A stretch of 64,000 bases of DNA, from contig NZ_PVEN01000006.1 in the NCBI RefSeq assembly GCF_002973525.1, positions 186,001-250,000 on the forward strand, in the 5' to 3' direction. The translations under genes were made by a program, and so were the position numbers. The stretch is from Paraburkholderia sp. BL21I4N1. Lineage in GTDB: Bacteria; Pseudomonadota; Gammaproteobacteria; Burkholderiales; Burkholderiaceae. The first letter of the stretch is position 1; each line of letters begins with the position of its first letter. The notes below the pieces were generated by a model, which saw nothing but the letters and a program-made list of their open reading frames with translations, had not been told where the DNA came from and ran no database searches. Positions 1-7,828 of the stretch are shown here, in pieces.

Positions 1-125
1 TCGATGTCATGGTGCTGTCATTCCCTTGAGTTCAAATTATCGCTATGACGTGCATTGTAGTGTGCAAGCCGTGATGGAAATGTGAAACGTCGGCAAAGCT
101 CTATACGGCTCGACAAGCATACCTT

Positions 126-147
126 TAAACGTCTAGACGTTTAGACG
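126..147. promoter_or_regulatory. Palindromic operator upstream of the phn operon
   Basis: Positions 126-143 form a perfect 18-bp palindrome, taaacgtctagacgttta. A further half-site, gtttagacg, overlaps its right end (139-147), so the core gtctagacg is followed by a near copy. The site lies about 50 bp upstream of phnG. C-P lyase operons are often controlled by GntR-family PhnF repressors, whose sites contain a TCTAGA-like core; PhnF itself is not in this window. That it is a PhnF operator is inference from position and symmetry. No clear -35/-10 pair could be assigned in 1-125. Confidence 0.55.
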
Positions 148-191
148 AATAGATGGTCAAATGTTGACTCGCTGGATCACCAGGAACTTCG

Positions 192-689
192 ATGAGTGCC
201 CCTTCCGCCTCGCCCTCTTCCGCTGCGCCTTCGTCGGTCCGGCGCGCCTGGATGGCCGTTCTCGCCCGCACGCCGCGCGCCGATCTCGAAGCCGCGCTGC
301 AGCATGCGCTGCACGACCTCCCCCCTCCCGCTTACGACTGGCTGCGGCCACCTGAAATCGGCCTCGCCATGGTGCGTGGGCGCGTGGGCGGCAGCGGCGA
401 TCCGTTCAATCTCGGCGAAGCCACGGTCACGCGCGCCACGTTGCGTTTGCGGGTGGCCGAAGGTGCGGTTGCCGCGGTCGGCGTGGCCTGTCATCTGGGC
501 CGCGACCGCCGCCGCGCCGAACTCGCCGCGCTGGCGGACGCCTTGCTGCAAATGCCCGAACATCACGCGGCGTTGCATGAGCAACTGATCGGGCCGTTCG
601 CCGCGCAACAAGCCGCGCAACGCGACGCGCGGCGCGAGGACGTCGCGGCCACGCGCGTCGAATTCTTCACGATGGTCCGGGGCGACTGA
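192..689 (+). CDS. phnG: C-P lyase subunit PhnG
   Basis: This is a 165-aa core subunit of the carbon-phosphorus lyase complex (PhnGHIJ), which attaches alkylphosphonates to ribose triphosphate and then cleaves the C-P bond in the cytoplasm. The conserved PhnG stretch FNLGEATVTR is at about residues 72-81, and the size suits the family. The start is set by an aggaa element 5-6 bp before ATG 192. The stop overlaps the phnH start (TGATG), so the two are translationally coupled. It is the first gene of phnGHIJKL, behind the palindrome at 126-143. Confidence 0.95.
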   Translation: MSAPSASPSSAAPSSVRRAWMAVLARTPRADLEAALQHALHDLPPPAYDWLRPPEIGLAMVRGRVGGSGDPFNLGEATVTRATLRLRVAEGAVAAVGVACHLGRDRRRAELAALADALLQMPEHHAALHEQLIGPFAAQQAAQRDARREDVAATRVEFFTMVRGD

Positions 690-1300
690 TGGAAAACTCA
701 CAAATTGCATTGTCCACGCTCACGCCGGGTTTCGCCGATCCGGTGCATGACACCCAGGCGGTGTTCCGCACCTTGCTCGACGCGTTGTCGCGGCCGGGCA
801 CGGTCGGCGTGGTCGAGAACGTGCTGCCGGCCGTACGCGCCACGCGCGCCGACCTCGCGGCATTTGCCGCCCTGCTTGCGTTGTGCGACTACGCCACGCC
901 GGTGTGGCTTGCGCAAACCGACACCGCGCTCGGCTCGGCGCTGCGCTTTCATACCGGCGCGCCATTGGTGAACGATCCCGCCGAAGCCGCGTTCGCCTAT
1001 ATCCACGACGCCGCCACCTTGCCGCCGCTCGAGACCTTCGCGCTCGGTGCCGCCGAGTCACCCGAGCAGGCCGTCACGCTGCTGATCCGTGTCGACGCGC
1101 TGACCGGTGGCGCGCCGATCCTGCTGAGCGGTCCCGGCATTCAACACACCGGGACGATCGCACCGGTCGGCCTGCCCGAACATTTCTGGCGCGAACGCGC
1201 CGCGCTCGCGCCGTTGTTTCCGTGCGGCGTCGACTGTTATTTCGTCTGCGGCGACACGCTGATCGGCCTGCCCCGCACAACTCAAGCGAAGGTGAACTGA
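689..1300 (+). CDS. phnH: C-P lyase subunit PhnH
   Basis: This 203-aa protein is the PhnH core subunit of C-P lyase, a PLP-transferase-like fold without known independent activity. The N-terminus (FADPVHDTQAVFRTLLDALSRPG, given here only as positions about 15-37) is diagnostic, with the typical PhnH spacing of VHDTQ and LSRPG. Its start overlaps the phnG stop and its own stop overlaps the phnI start (TGATG at 1298-1302), as usual for this polycistron. Confidence 0.95.
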   Translation: MENSQIALSTLTPGFADPVHDTQAVFRTLLDALSRPGTVGVVENVLPAVRATRADLAAFAALLALCDYATPVWLAQTDTALGSALRFHTGAPLVNDPAEAAFAYIHDAATLPPLETFALGAAESPEQAVTLLIRVDALTGGAPILLSGPGIQHTGTIAPVGLPEHFWRERAALAPLFPCGVDCYFVCGDTLIGLPRTTQAKVN

Positions 1301-2478
1301 TGTACGTTGCCGTCAAAGGTGGAGAACGCGCGATCGAGGCGTCGTGGCGCCTGCTCGACAAGGAGCGTCGCGGCGACACGCAACTGGCCGAACTCAGCGT
1401 CGCGCAGATTCGCGAACAGTTGCGGCTGGCGGTCGCGCGCGTCATGACCGAAGGCTCGGTGTACGACGAAGAACTCGCCGCGCTCGCGATCAAGCAGGCG
1501 GCCGGCGATCTGGTCGAGGCGATCTTCCTGCTGCGCGCCTATCGCACCACGTTGCCGCGTTTCGGCTATACGCAGCCGATCGACACCGAAGCGATGCGCG
1601 TGGAGCGGCGTATTTCGGCGACCTTCAAGGATGTTCCCGGCGGTCAGTTGCTCGGCGCGACTTACGATTACACGCAGCGTCTGCTGGATTTCGCGTTGCT
1701 CGCCGAAGGCGATGCAGAGACAAGCGTCACGCCGACAACCTCGTCGCCAAAACCTGCCGCGCCGGTCGTCGCCGAAGCCATGCCGCGCGTCGTCACGCTG
1801 CTCGACAAGGAAGGGCTGATCGAACAGGAACGTCCCACGCCGAATGCGCCGGAGCCCGGCGATCTGTCGCGCGAACCGCTCGCCTTTCCGGCGAGCCGCG
1901 CCACGCGTCTGCAGAATCTCGCGCGCGGCGACGAAGGTTTTCTGCTCGCCATGGGTTATGCCACGCAACGCGGCTACGCGAACTCGCATCCGTTTGCCGG
2001 CGAGATCCGCTTCGGCACGATCTCGGTGGAAATGGATCTCGACGAGTTGGGCGAAGCCGTCGACATCGGTGAAATCGACATGACCGAATGCCAGATGGTG
2101 AATCAGTTCGCCGGCAGCGGCGCGGTGCCGCCCACCTTCACGCAAGGCTACGGTCTCGCGTTCGGCCACTCGGAGCGCAAGGCGATGGCCATGGCACTGG
2201 TGGATCGCGCGCTGCGCGCCGAGGAACTCGGCGAGACGCTGGCCTCGCCGACGCAAGATATCGAATTCATGCTGTCGCATAGCGATAGCGTCGAGGCGTC
2301 CGGTTTCGTTCAGCATCTGAAGCTGCCGCACTACGTCGACTTTCAATCGGAGCTGGAACTCGTGCGGCGCTTGCGCGCACAGCACGTCGCGCAGAACGCC
2401 GTGCAAACGCCCGACACAAGCGCAAGCGAAACCACGCCCCAGCAAACGGATCACGATCAGCAGGAGCAGGCAGCATGA
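1300..2478 (+). CDS. phnI: C-P lyase subunit PhnI
   Basis: This is a 392-aa PhnI. With PhnG, H and L it forms the nucleosidase and phosphonate-ribose transfer step, displacing adenine from ATP to give ribose 1-phosphonate 5-triphosphate. It begins MYVAVKGGERAI, the standard PhnI N-terminus, which fixes the start at ATG 1300 overlapping the phnH stop; the same frame is open further upstream but that part is phnH out of frame. Residues near the C-terminus (SDSVEASGFVQHLKLPHYVD, about 328-347) match the family. The stop overlaps the phnJ start by 4 bp (ATGA). Confidence 0.95.
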   Translation: MYVAVKGGERAIEASWRLLDKERRGDTQLAELSVAQIREQLRLAVARVMTEGSVYDEELAALAIKQAAGDLVEAIFLLRAYRTTLPRFGYTQPIDTEAMRVERRISATFKDVPGGQLLGATYDYTQRLLDFALLAEGDAETSVTPTTSSPKPAAPVVAEAMPRVVTLLDKEGLIEQERPTPNAPEPGDLSREPLAFPASRATRLQNLARGDEGFLLAMGYATQRGYANSHPFAGEIRFGTISVEMDLDELGEAVDIGEIDMTECQMVNQFAGSGAVPPTFTQGYGLAFGHSERKAMAMALVDRALRAEELGETLASPTQDIEFMLSHSDSVEASGFVQHLKLPHYVDFQSELELVRRLRAQHVAQNAVQTPDTSASETTPQQTDHDQQEQAA

Positions 2479-3398
2479 ACGCAGCCGCCACACCGCTCGC
2501 CACGCCGTCGTACGACGCCGCCGCGGACGGCTACAACTTCGCTTACCTCGATGAACAGACCAAGCGCATGCTGCGCCGCGCGTTGCTCAAAGCGGTTGCC
2601 GTGCCGGGCTATCAGGTGCCGTTCGCCTCGCGCGAAATGCCGCTGCCGTTCGGCTGGGGCACGGGCGGCATCCAGGTCACCGCGGCGATTATCGGCCGCC
2701 ACGACACGCTGAAGGTGATCGATCAGGGTTCCGACGAAACCACCAACGCGGTCAACATTCGCCGCTTTTTCGCGCGCACCACCGGCGTGGCGACCACGCG
2801 CCGCACCGTCGAAGCAACGATTATCCAGACGCGCCACCGCATTCCGGAAGCACCGCTCACCGACAGGCAGATTCTGGTCTACCAGGTGCCGATGCCCGAG
2901 CCGCTATTCCGGCTCGAACCGCGTGTGGCCGAAAGCAGGAAGCTGCATGCGCTCGCGGACTACGGTCTGATGAGCGTGAAGCTGTACGAGGACATCGTGC
3001 ATCACGGCAATATCGCCACGACTTACGACTATCCGGTGATCGTCAATCATCGCTATCTGGCGTCGCCATCGCCGATTCCGAAGTTCGACAATCCAAAGAT
3101 GCATATGAACCCCGCGCTGCAATTGTTCGGCGCCGGCCGCGAACGGCGCATTCATGCGATCCCGCCTTATACGCCGGTGCGCAGCCTCGACTTCGACGAT
3201 CACCCGTTCGAGGTACAGAAGTGGCAACACGCCTGCGCGCTGTGCGGGTCGACGGAAAGCTTCCTCGACGAAATGATCGTCGACGACGCGGGCAAACGGA
3301 TGTTCGTCTGCTCCGATAGCGACTACTGCCACGAACGTCGCGGCGACGCCGAAGTCGATCCGTCGTCGCGCCCCACCGCCCAAGGAGAAGCCGCATGA
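2475..3398 (+). CDS. phnJ: C-P lyase radical SAM subunit PhnJ
   Basis: This 307-aa protein is the radical SAM enzyme that cleaves the C-P bond of ribose 1-phosphonate 5-phosphate. The cluster ligands are visible near the C-terminus as C254-x2-C257-x21-C279, followed by C285, matching the unusual PhnJ CX2CX21C motif plus the extra catalytic-region cysteine. It overlaps phnI by 4 bp and phnK by 4 bp (ATGA junctions). Confidence 0.96.
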   Translation: MNAAATPLATPSYDAAADGYNFAYLDEQTKRMLRRALLKAVAVPGYQVPFASREMPLPFGWGTGGIQVTAAIIGRHDTLKVIDQGSDETTNAVNIRRFFARTTGVATTRRTVEATIIQTRHRIPEAPLTDRQILVYQVPMPEPLFRLEPRVAESRKLHALADYGLMSVKLYEDIVHHGNIATTYDYPVIVNHRYLASPSPIPKFDNPKMHMNPALQLFGAGRERRIHAIPPYTPVRSLDFDDHPFEVQKWQHACALCGSTESFLDEMIVDDAGKRMFVCSDSDYCHERRGDAEVDPSSRPTAQGEAA

Positions 3399-4165
3399 CG
3401 CCGCTGCTGAGCGCCCGCGCGCTCACCAAACAATACGGCGGCCGCAACGGCTGCCGCAACGTCAGCTTCGATCTGTATCCGGGCGAGGTGTTGTGCATCG
3501 TCGGCGAATCGGGCTCGGGCAAAACCACGCTGCTGAATGCGCTCGCGTTGAAAACCGAAGCCGACAGCGGCGCGCTGCACTACACCGCGTCGCACGGGGA
3601 AAAACTCGATTTGCTGGCGCTGTCCGAACCGCGCCGACGGATGCTGATGCGCACCGAGTGGGGCTTCGTGCAGCAGAATCCGCGCGACGGACTGCGCAGC
3701 GGCGTCTCGGCCGGCGCGAATATCGGCGAGCCGCTGATGGCTATCGGCGCGCGCCACTACGGCGATATCCGCTACGCGGCCACACAGTGGATGGAACGCG
3801 TCGAACTCGATTCGTCGCGGATCGACGAATTTCCGGGTGCGTTTTCCGGCGGCATGCAGCAACGTTTGCAGATCGCGCGCAATCTCGTGACCTGTCCACG
3901 GCTCGTGTTCATGGACGAACCCACCGCCGGTCTCGACGTTTCCGTGCAGGCACGCCTGCTCGATCTGCTGCGTACGCTGACCTCCACGCTGCATCTGTCG
4001 GTGCTGATCGTCACGCACGATATCGGCGTGGCGCGTTTGCTCGCGCATCGGCTGATGGTGATGCAAGGCGGCGAAGTGGTCGAAGCGGGTCTGACCGATC
4101 AGGTGCTCGATGATCCGCAACACCCGTACACGCAAACGCTGGTTTCCTCGGTTCTGCCGGTTTGA
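3395..4165 (+). CDS. phnK: C-P lyase ATPase PhnK
   Basis: This is a 256-aa ABC-type ATPase that binds the PhnGHIJ core and, by homology, couples ATP hydrolysis to complex remodelling rather than transport. Walker A GESGSGKTT is at about residues 37-45, the ABC signature FSGGMQQR lies before the Walker B LVFMDEPTAGLD, and the H-loop THD follows. It lacks membrane partners nearby, as expected of PhnK. It overlaps phnJ by 4 bp. Confidence 0.94.
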   Translation: MTPLLSARALTKQYGGRNGCRNVSFDLYPGEVLCIVGESGSGKTTLLNALALKTEADSGALHYTASHGEKLDLLALSEPRRRMLMRTEWGFVQQNPRDGLRSGVSAGANIGEPLMAIGARHYGDIRYAATQWMERVELDSSRIDEFPGAFSGGMQQRLQIARNLVTCPRLVFMDEPTAGLDVSVQARLLDLLRTLTSTLHLSVLIVTHDIGVARLLAHRLMVMQGGEVVEAGLTDQVLDDPQHPYTQTLVSSVLPV

Positions 4166-4170
4166 GGCTC

Positions 4171-4938
4171 ATGATGCAATCCATTGATACCGCCAACCCG
4201 CCCCAAGCCGCCGGGCTCGCATTCGCCGACAACGCCGCGCTGATGCTGCGCGCGGTCGGCATCGGCAAGACCTTTACGTTGCACGGCCAGGGCGGCGTGC
4301 AGATCGAAGCGCTCGCGGGCGTGTCGCTCGACGTGGAGCGTGGTGAGTGCGTGGTGCTGGTCGGTCCATCGGGCGCGGGCAAAAGCACGCTGTTGCGCTG
4401 CCTGTACGGCAACTATCTCGCCAGCACCGGTTCGATCGCGATTCGCGACGCCGCGAACGACGGCCGCGCCGTGTCGATCACCGGCGCCGAGCCGCACGAC
4501 GTGCTGCGCCTGCGGCGCGGCGTGGTCGGCTACGTCAGTCAGTTTCTGCGCGTGATTCCGCGCGTGCCGACGCTCACTCTGGTCGCCGAACCGCTGCTGT
4601 CGCGTGGTGTCGCCGAAGACGAAGCTCGCACGCGGGCCGTCGCGCTACTGGCTCGGCTGAACGTGCCGGAGCGGCTGTGGACGCTGGCGCCCGCCACCTT
4701 CTCGGGCGGCGAGCAACAACGCGTGAACATTGCACGCGGCTTGATCGCTGGCCACCCGCTGCTGCTGCTCGACGAGCCGACCGCGTCGCTCGATGCGGAA
4801 AACCGCGACGTGGTCGCCGATCTGATCGTCGAAGCACGCGAGCGCGGCGCGGCGATCGTCGGCATTTTTCACGACGAAGACACGCGCAACAAGGTGGCGA
4901 CCCGCCGCCTCGAATTGCGGCCGCCGCTGCGTCATTGA
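4171..4938 (+). CDS. phnL: Phosphonate C-P lyase system protein PhnL
   Basis: This ABC-type ATPase of about 255 aa partners with PhnK on the C-P lyase complex and with PhnG/H/I in the nucleosidase step. Walker A GPSGAGKST, signature FSGGEQQR and Walker B LLLLDEPTASLD are all intact. The frame opens with a TTG at 4162 that would overlap the phnK stop; I prefer ATG 4171 (or 4174), with tgagg just upstream, but the exact start is uncertain. A gap of about 100 bp separates it from phnM. Confidence 0.93.
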   Translation: MMQSIDTANPPQAAGLAFADNAALMLRAVGIGKTFTLHGQGGVQIEALAGVSLDVERGECVVLVGPSGAGKSTLLRCLYGNYLASTGSIAIRDAANDGRAVSITGAEPHDVLRLRRGVVGYVSQFLRVIPRVPTLTLVAEPLLSRGVAEDEARTRAVALLARLNVPERLWTLAPATFSGGEQQRVNIARGLIAGHPLLLLDEPTASLDAENRDVVADLIVEARERGAAIVGIFHDEDTRNKVATRRLELRPPLRH

Positions 4939-5035
4939 GCGAACCGGTCGGCGCCGGACCGCATCAAAAACCGCATTACACTGAACCCCCCATCCAGTCG
5001 CATCACACCAGTCTGACTGACTACGGAGCAAGTCG

Positions 5036-6169
5036 ATGTTGATCAGAAACGCTCGCATCGTGACGCGAGATGAAGTATTCACCGGCGTGGTACACGTCGA
5101 AGACGGCGTGATTCGCGACGTCGAGCGCGGCACGACCGCGGCGCGCGAAGCGGAAGATTGGGACGGCGACTATCTGTTGCCTGGCCTGATCGAATTGCAC
5201 ACGGACAATCTCGAGAAACATCTCGCGCCGCGCCCCGGCGTGCAATGGAATACCGACGCCGCGTTCGTGATTCACGACGCGCAGGTGGCCGCTGCCGGCA
5301 TCACCACCGTATTCGATGCGCTCGCCATCGGTTCGCGTTCGAACGTCGGGCTGCGCGGCCGCGACGTGCAGACGCAATGCGCCGAATCGCTCTCGCGTCT
5401 GTCCGAACGCAACCTGCTGCGCGCCGAACACTTCCTGCACCTGCGCTGCGAAATCGCCACCGCCGACGTGGTGGAACTGTTCGATTCGTTGTGCGCGCAT
5501 CCGTTGCTGCGGCTCGCCTCGGTGATGGACCATACGCCCGGTCAGCGCCAGTGGCACGATCGCGAGCAATGGCGCCGCTTCCAGGAGCGCAACGGCAAGC
5601 TGAGCGACGAACATGTCGCAACCGCGCTGACCGAGTTGTCGATCGAACAGGCCCGTTACGCCGACACGCACCGCCGCGAGATCGTCGAACGTTGCAACCG
5701 GCTCGGCATTCCGGTGGCGAGCCACGACGACACGCTGGTCGAACACGTCGAACAGGCACGCGCCGAAGGCATCGTGCTGGCCGAATTCCCGACCACGCGC
5801 GTGGCCGCCGAGGCGGCGCGCGAGCACGGTATTTCGACCATCATGGGTGCGCCGAATATCGTGCGCGGCGGCTCGCATTCGGGCAACGTGTCGGCGCTCG
5901 AACTGGCCGAGGCGAATCTGCTCGATATCCTGTCGTCGGATTATGTGCCGTCGAGTTTGCTGACCGCCGTGTTCGAACTGGTCGCGAAAGCGGGCTGGAC
6001 GCTGCCGCGCGCCATGGCGACGGTCTCCGCCGAACCGGCACGCACGGCCGGCTTGCATGATCGCGGCGCGATCGAAGCAGGCCTGCGCGCCGACTTCGTC
6101 CGCGTGACGATGCTCGACACGCTGCCGGTGCCGCGCGCCACGTATCGCGGCGGCGCACGGATCGTCTAA
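5036..6169 (+). CDS. phnM: Alpha-D-ribose 1-methylphosphonate 5-triphosphate diphosphatase PhnM
   Basis: This 377-aa amidohydrolase-family enzyme removes pyrophosphate from ribose 1-phosphonate 5-triphosphate to give the 5-phosphate used by PhnJ. The metal-site segment ELHTDNLEKH is at about residues 55-64, with a later SHDDT. Start ATG 5036 has ggagcaag upstream. It follows phnL after 97 bp, so it may be in the same transcript or have its own promoter. No phnN or phnP follows it in the window; the next gene is convergent. Confidence 0.95.
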   Translation: MLIRNARIVTRDEVFTGVVHVEDGVIRDVERGTTAAREAEDWDGDYLLPGLIELHTDNLEKHLAPRPGVQWNTDAAFVIHDAQVAAAGITTVFDALAIGSRSNVGLRGRDVQTQCAESLSRLSERNLLRAEHFLHLRCEIATADVVELFDSLCAHPLLRLASVMDHTPGQRQWHDREQWRRFQERNGKLSDEHVATALTELSIEQARYADTHRREIVERCNRLGIPVASHDDTLVEHVEQARAEGIVLAEFPTTRVAAEAAREHGISTIMGAPNIVRGGSHSGNVSALELAEANLLDILSSDYVPSSLLTAVFELVAKAGWTLPRAMATVSAEPARTAGLHDRGAIEAGLRADFVRVTMLDTLPVPRATYRGGARIV

Positions 6170-6208
6170 CCGTGCGTTGAAGTGTGAGCCTGAGCGTGGG
6201 AAAACTGC

Positions 6209-6655
6209 CTAGCGATCCGACTGCAGTTGCCCCCACGCCACCAGCACCTTCTGGATACCGCGCGCGTAGGCGTCCCGCTCTCGCGGCGTTTCCGAGTGGT
6301 AGGCGCCTATCGCGCGCCACGTGTTGCCGTGCTTGACCATCTTCTGTTTCAGCAGCCAGGCCGCGACGTACACGTTCACGCACGGATCGATCAGCGCGCG
6401 ATGCGGCACCCCTTCGCGTGCGAGATCGCCGAAATGGATCGAATTGATCTGCAACTGGCCGACGTCGATCGAACCATTGGCGTTGCGCCGGATCGCGCTC
6501 GGGTCACCCTTCGATTCGTACCACGCGAGCGCGCGCAGCACCCACGGGTTGACCCCTTGATAGGCCGCGGCTTCGTTGAAGCAGTCGTCGGCCGCTTGCG
6601 CTGTCCCGCACGCCATCCAGCAGGCGAATGCAGCGACGAAGATTTTCAGGGACAT
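6209..6655 (-). CDS. Secreted lytic transglycosylase (IagB/VirB1-like)
   Basis: This 148-aa protein has a signal peptide ending at about GTAQA-A and a compact SLT domain. The catalytic glutamate is in WYESKGDP (about residues 45-52), followed by the family's DVGQLQINS motif. The length matches IagB/IpgF-type peptidoglycan transglycosylases that open the wall for secretion machines, but no secretion genes are near. An SD-like ggaagg precedes ATG 6655. It is the last gene of a minus-strand group with 6755-7114 and 7111-7476; the two upstream genes suggest a periplasmic or envelope job. Confidence 0.85.
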   Translation of the reverse strand: MSLKIFVAAFACWMACGTAQAADDCFNEAAAYQGVNPWVLRALAWYESKGDPSAIRRNANGSIDVGQLQINSIHFGDLAREGVPHRALIDPCVNVYVAAWLLKQKMVKHGNTWRAIGAYHSETPRERDAYARGIQKVLVAWGQLQSDR

Positions 6656-6754
6656 GCTTCATCCTTCCGCTCGATAGCGATAAAGAGGTGAAAGCGGGAG
6701 ACAACACCACGCCAGCCCATCTGGCCGACGTGCCGTGTCGTTGCGGTGGCCGCG

Positions 6755-7114
6755 TTACCGGTTCATGGCCAGATCGATCTGGCGCTGTACGTTGTCGAGA
6801 TACGCGTGCGACGCGTCCGACACGATCAGCCGCACCACCGGAGCCGGCGGCATGCGGCGCTCCGGCATCTGAACCGATGCGCGTGATTTCTTGCGATGCG
6901 GCGTCGGTTTGAGCGGCGCGGCGTCGTCATCGGTGACGCTCGGTGGCGGCAGCATGGCAAGCGACGGCAACGGCGGATAGACCTTGTCGGCTGCGGGCGG
7001 AAAAGCGGCGGCGGACTGCAAATCCGCGCCGGGCTGACCCGCGCACGCCGATCCGGCCAGCAACGCGGTCAGGGTGAGGAAGGCGCCGCGCGCGATCATC
7101 AGGTGCGCCTTCAT
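6755..7114 (-). CDS. Small secreted protein of unknown function
   Basis: This is a 119-aa protein with a clear signal peptide (hydrophobic FLTLTALLAGSACAG) and a proline-rich middle (PPLPSLAMLPPPS). A basic stretch KPTPHRKKSR leads into a C-terminal helix, YLDNVQRQIDLAMNR. The start codon overlaps the stop of the upstream lipoprotein gene (ATGA at 7111-7114), so the pair is translationally coupled. I do not recognise a family. Position and export signal suggest an envelope partner of the lytic transglycosylase. Confidence 0.65.
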   Translation of the reverse strand: MKAHLMIARGAFLTLTALLAGSACAGQPGADLQSAAAFPPAADKVYPPLPSLAMLPPPSVTDDDAAPLKPTPHRKKSRASVQMPERRMPPAPVVRLIVSDASHAYLDNVQRQIDLAMNR

Positions 7115-7476
7115 TGAACCGTCCTGATCGACACGCTATACGGCTGTCCCAAGCCGGCAGTCCGGTTCTCGAAGTTCACCCGCGCCGTGCGTTGTGCGGG
7201 CACGCCTTTCCAGACCGCCTGATTCAGATAGCCGAAGTCCTGGCCCAGCGCGGTGACGAGCACGACTGTCGGTTGCGGCTGCGCGGCGGCCAGCGCGCCG
7301 GCTTTGGCCAACACGGCGGTGAGTTGCGGATCGCGTGCGCCGAGCGCGTCCGGCGGAATGTCGAAGCTGATCACTTCGTTCGGCGCTTTGTCCGCATGCG
7401 CCGCTGTCGACGGCGGCATCTGCGCGCAACCGGCGAGCGCCAGTGCCGCCACCAAGAAACAAACCTGTCGCTTCAC
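7111..7476 (-). CDS. Lipoprotein of unknown function
   Basis: This 121-aa protein has a lipoprotein signal (AALALAGC, Cys at about residue 16). It starts with GTG at 7476, supported by a ggaga element about 7 bp upstream. The mature part has no motif I recognise; FENRTAGLGQPYSVSIRTVQ forms a beta-rich end. It is the first gene of a three-gene operon with the secreted protein and the transglycosylase. An inverted repeat about 150 bp upstream (7627-7644) may regulate it. Confidence 0.68.
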   Translation of the reverse strand: MKRQVCFLVAALALAGCAQMPPSTAAHADKAPNEVISFDIPPDALGARDPQLTAVLAKAGALAAAQPQPTVVLVTALGQDFGYLNQAVWKGVPAQRTARVNFENRTAGLGQPYSVSIRTVQ

Positions 7477-7828
7477 GGAAAATCTCCAGTCAGTCCTGTT
7501 GCCATAACGACGTTGTCGGCAAGCCCGCGACGAAGTTGAGACAACGAAAACGCTTCCAGTGAAATGAAAAATACTTGCCTCAAGATCGGCGCAAACGATT
7601 GCCAGCGCGCTCGCCGAATCGACGATCGAGGCAAACTTGCCTCGCGTTTTTAGCGCGTATTTGTCTGATTAAAACGCCGCTCGGCGCGGGTCGAGGAGGG
7701 GAAAATCAGGTGAAGCGGTCAGCGTAAAGCCGCGCGCAAGGAGTTCGTTAGTGACGCGCAAGGGAGACCGTGACGAAAACGCAGCGCGACGCGCACGCCA
7801 GACCGCGACGCCGCCACGGCCCGCCCGC
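7477..7828. other. Intergenic region with divergent-looking repeat but no gene
   Basis: This 352-bp stretch lies between the lipoprotein operon (reading left) and the 3' end of the diguanylate cyclase gene. The left half is relatively AT-rich and should hold the lipoprotein promoter. It contains the inverted repeat described separately at 7627-7644 and a matching half-site, acttgcctc, at 7573-7581. I see no convincing small gene. Confidence 0.5.
7627..7644. promoter_or_regulatory. 18-bp inverted repeat, candidate operator
   Basis: The sequence cgaggcaaacttgcctcg is a perfect inverted repeat with a 2-bp centre. The half-site acttgcctc recurs exactly at 7573-7581. It sits in the upstream region of the minus-strand lipoprotein operon. 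Operator function is inferred from symmetry, half-site repetition and position; the binding regulator is unknown. Confidence 0.4.
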
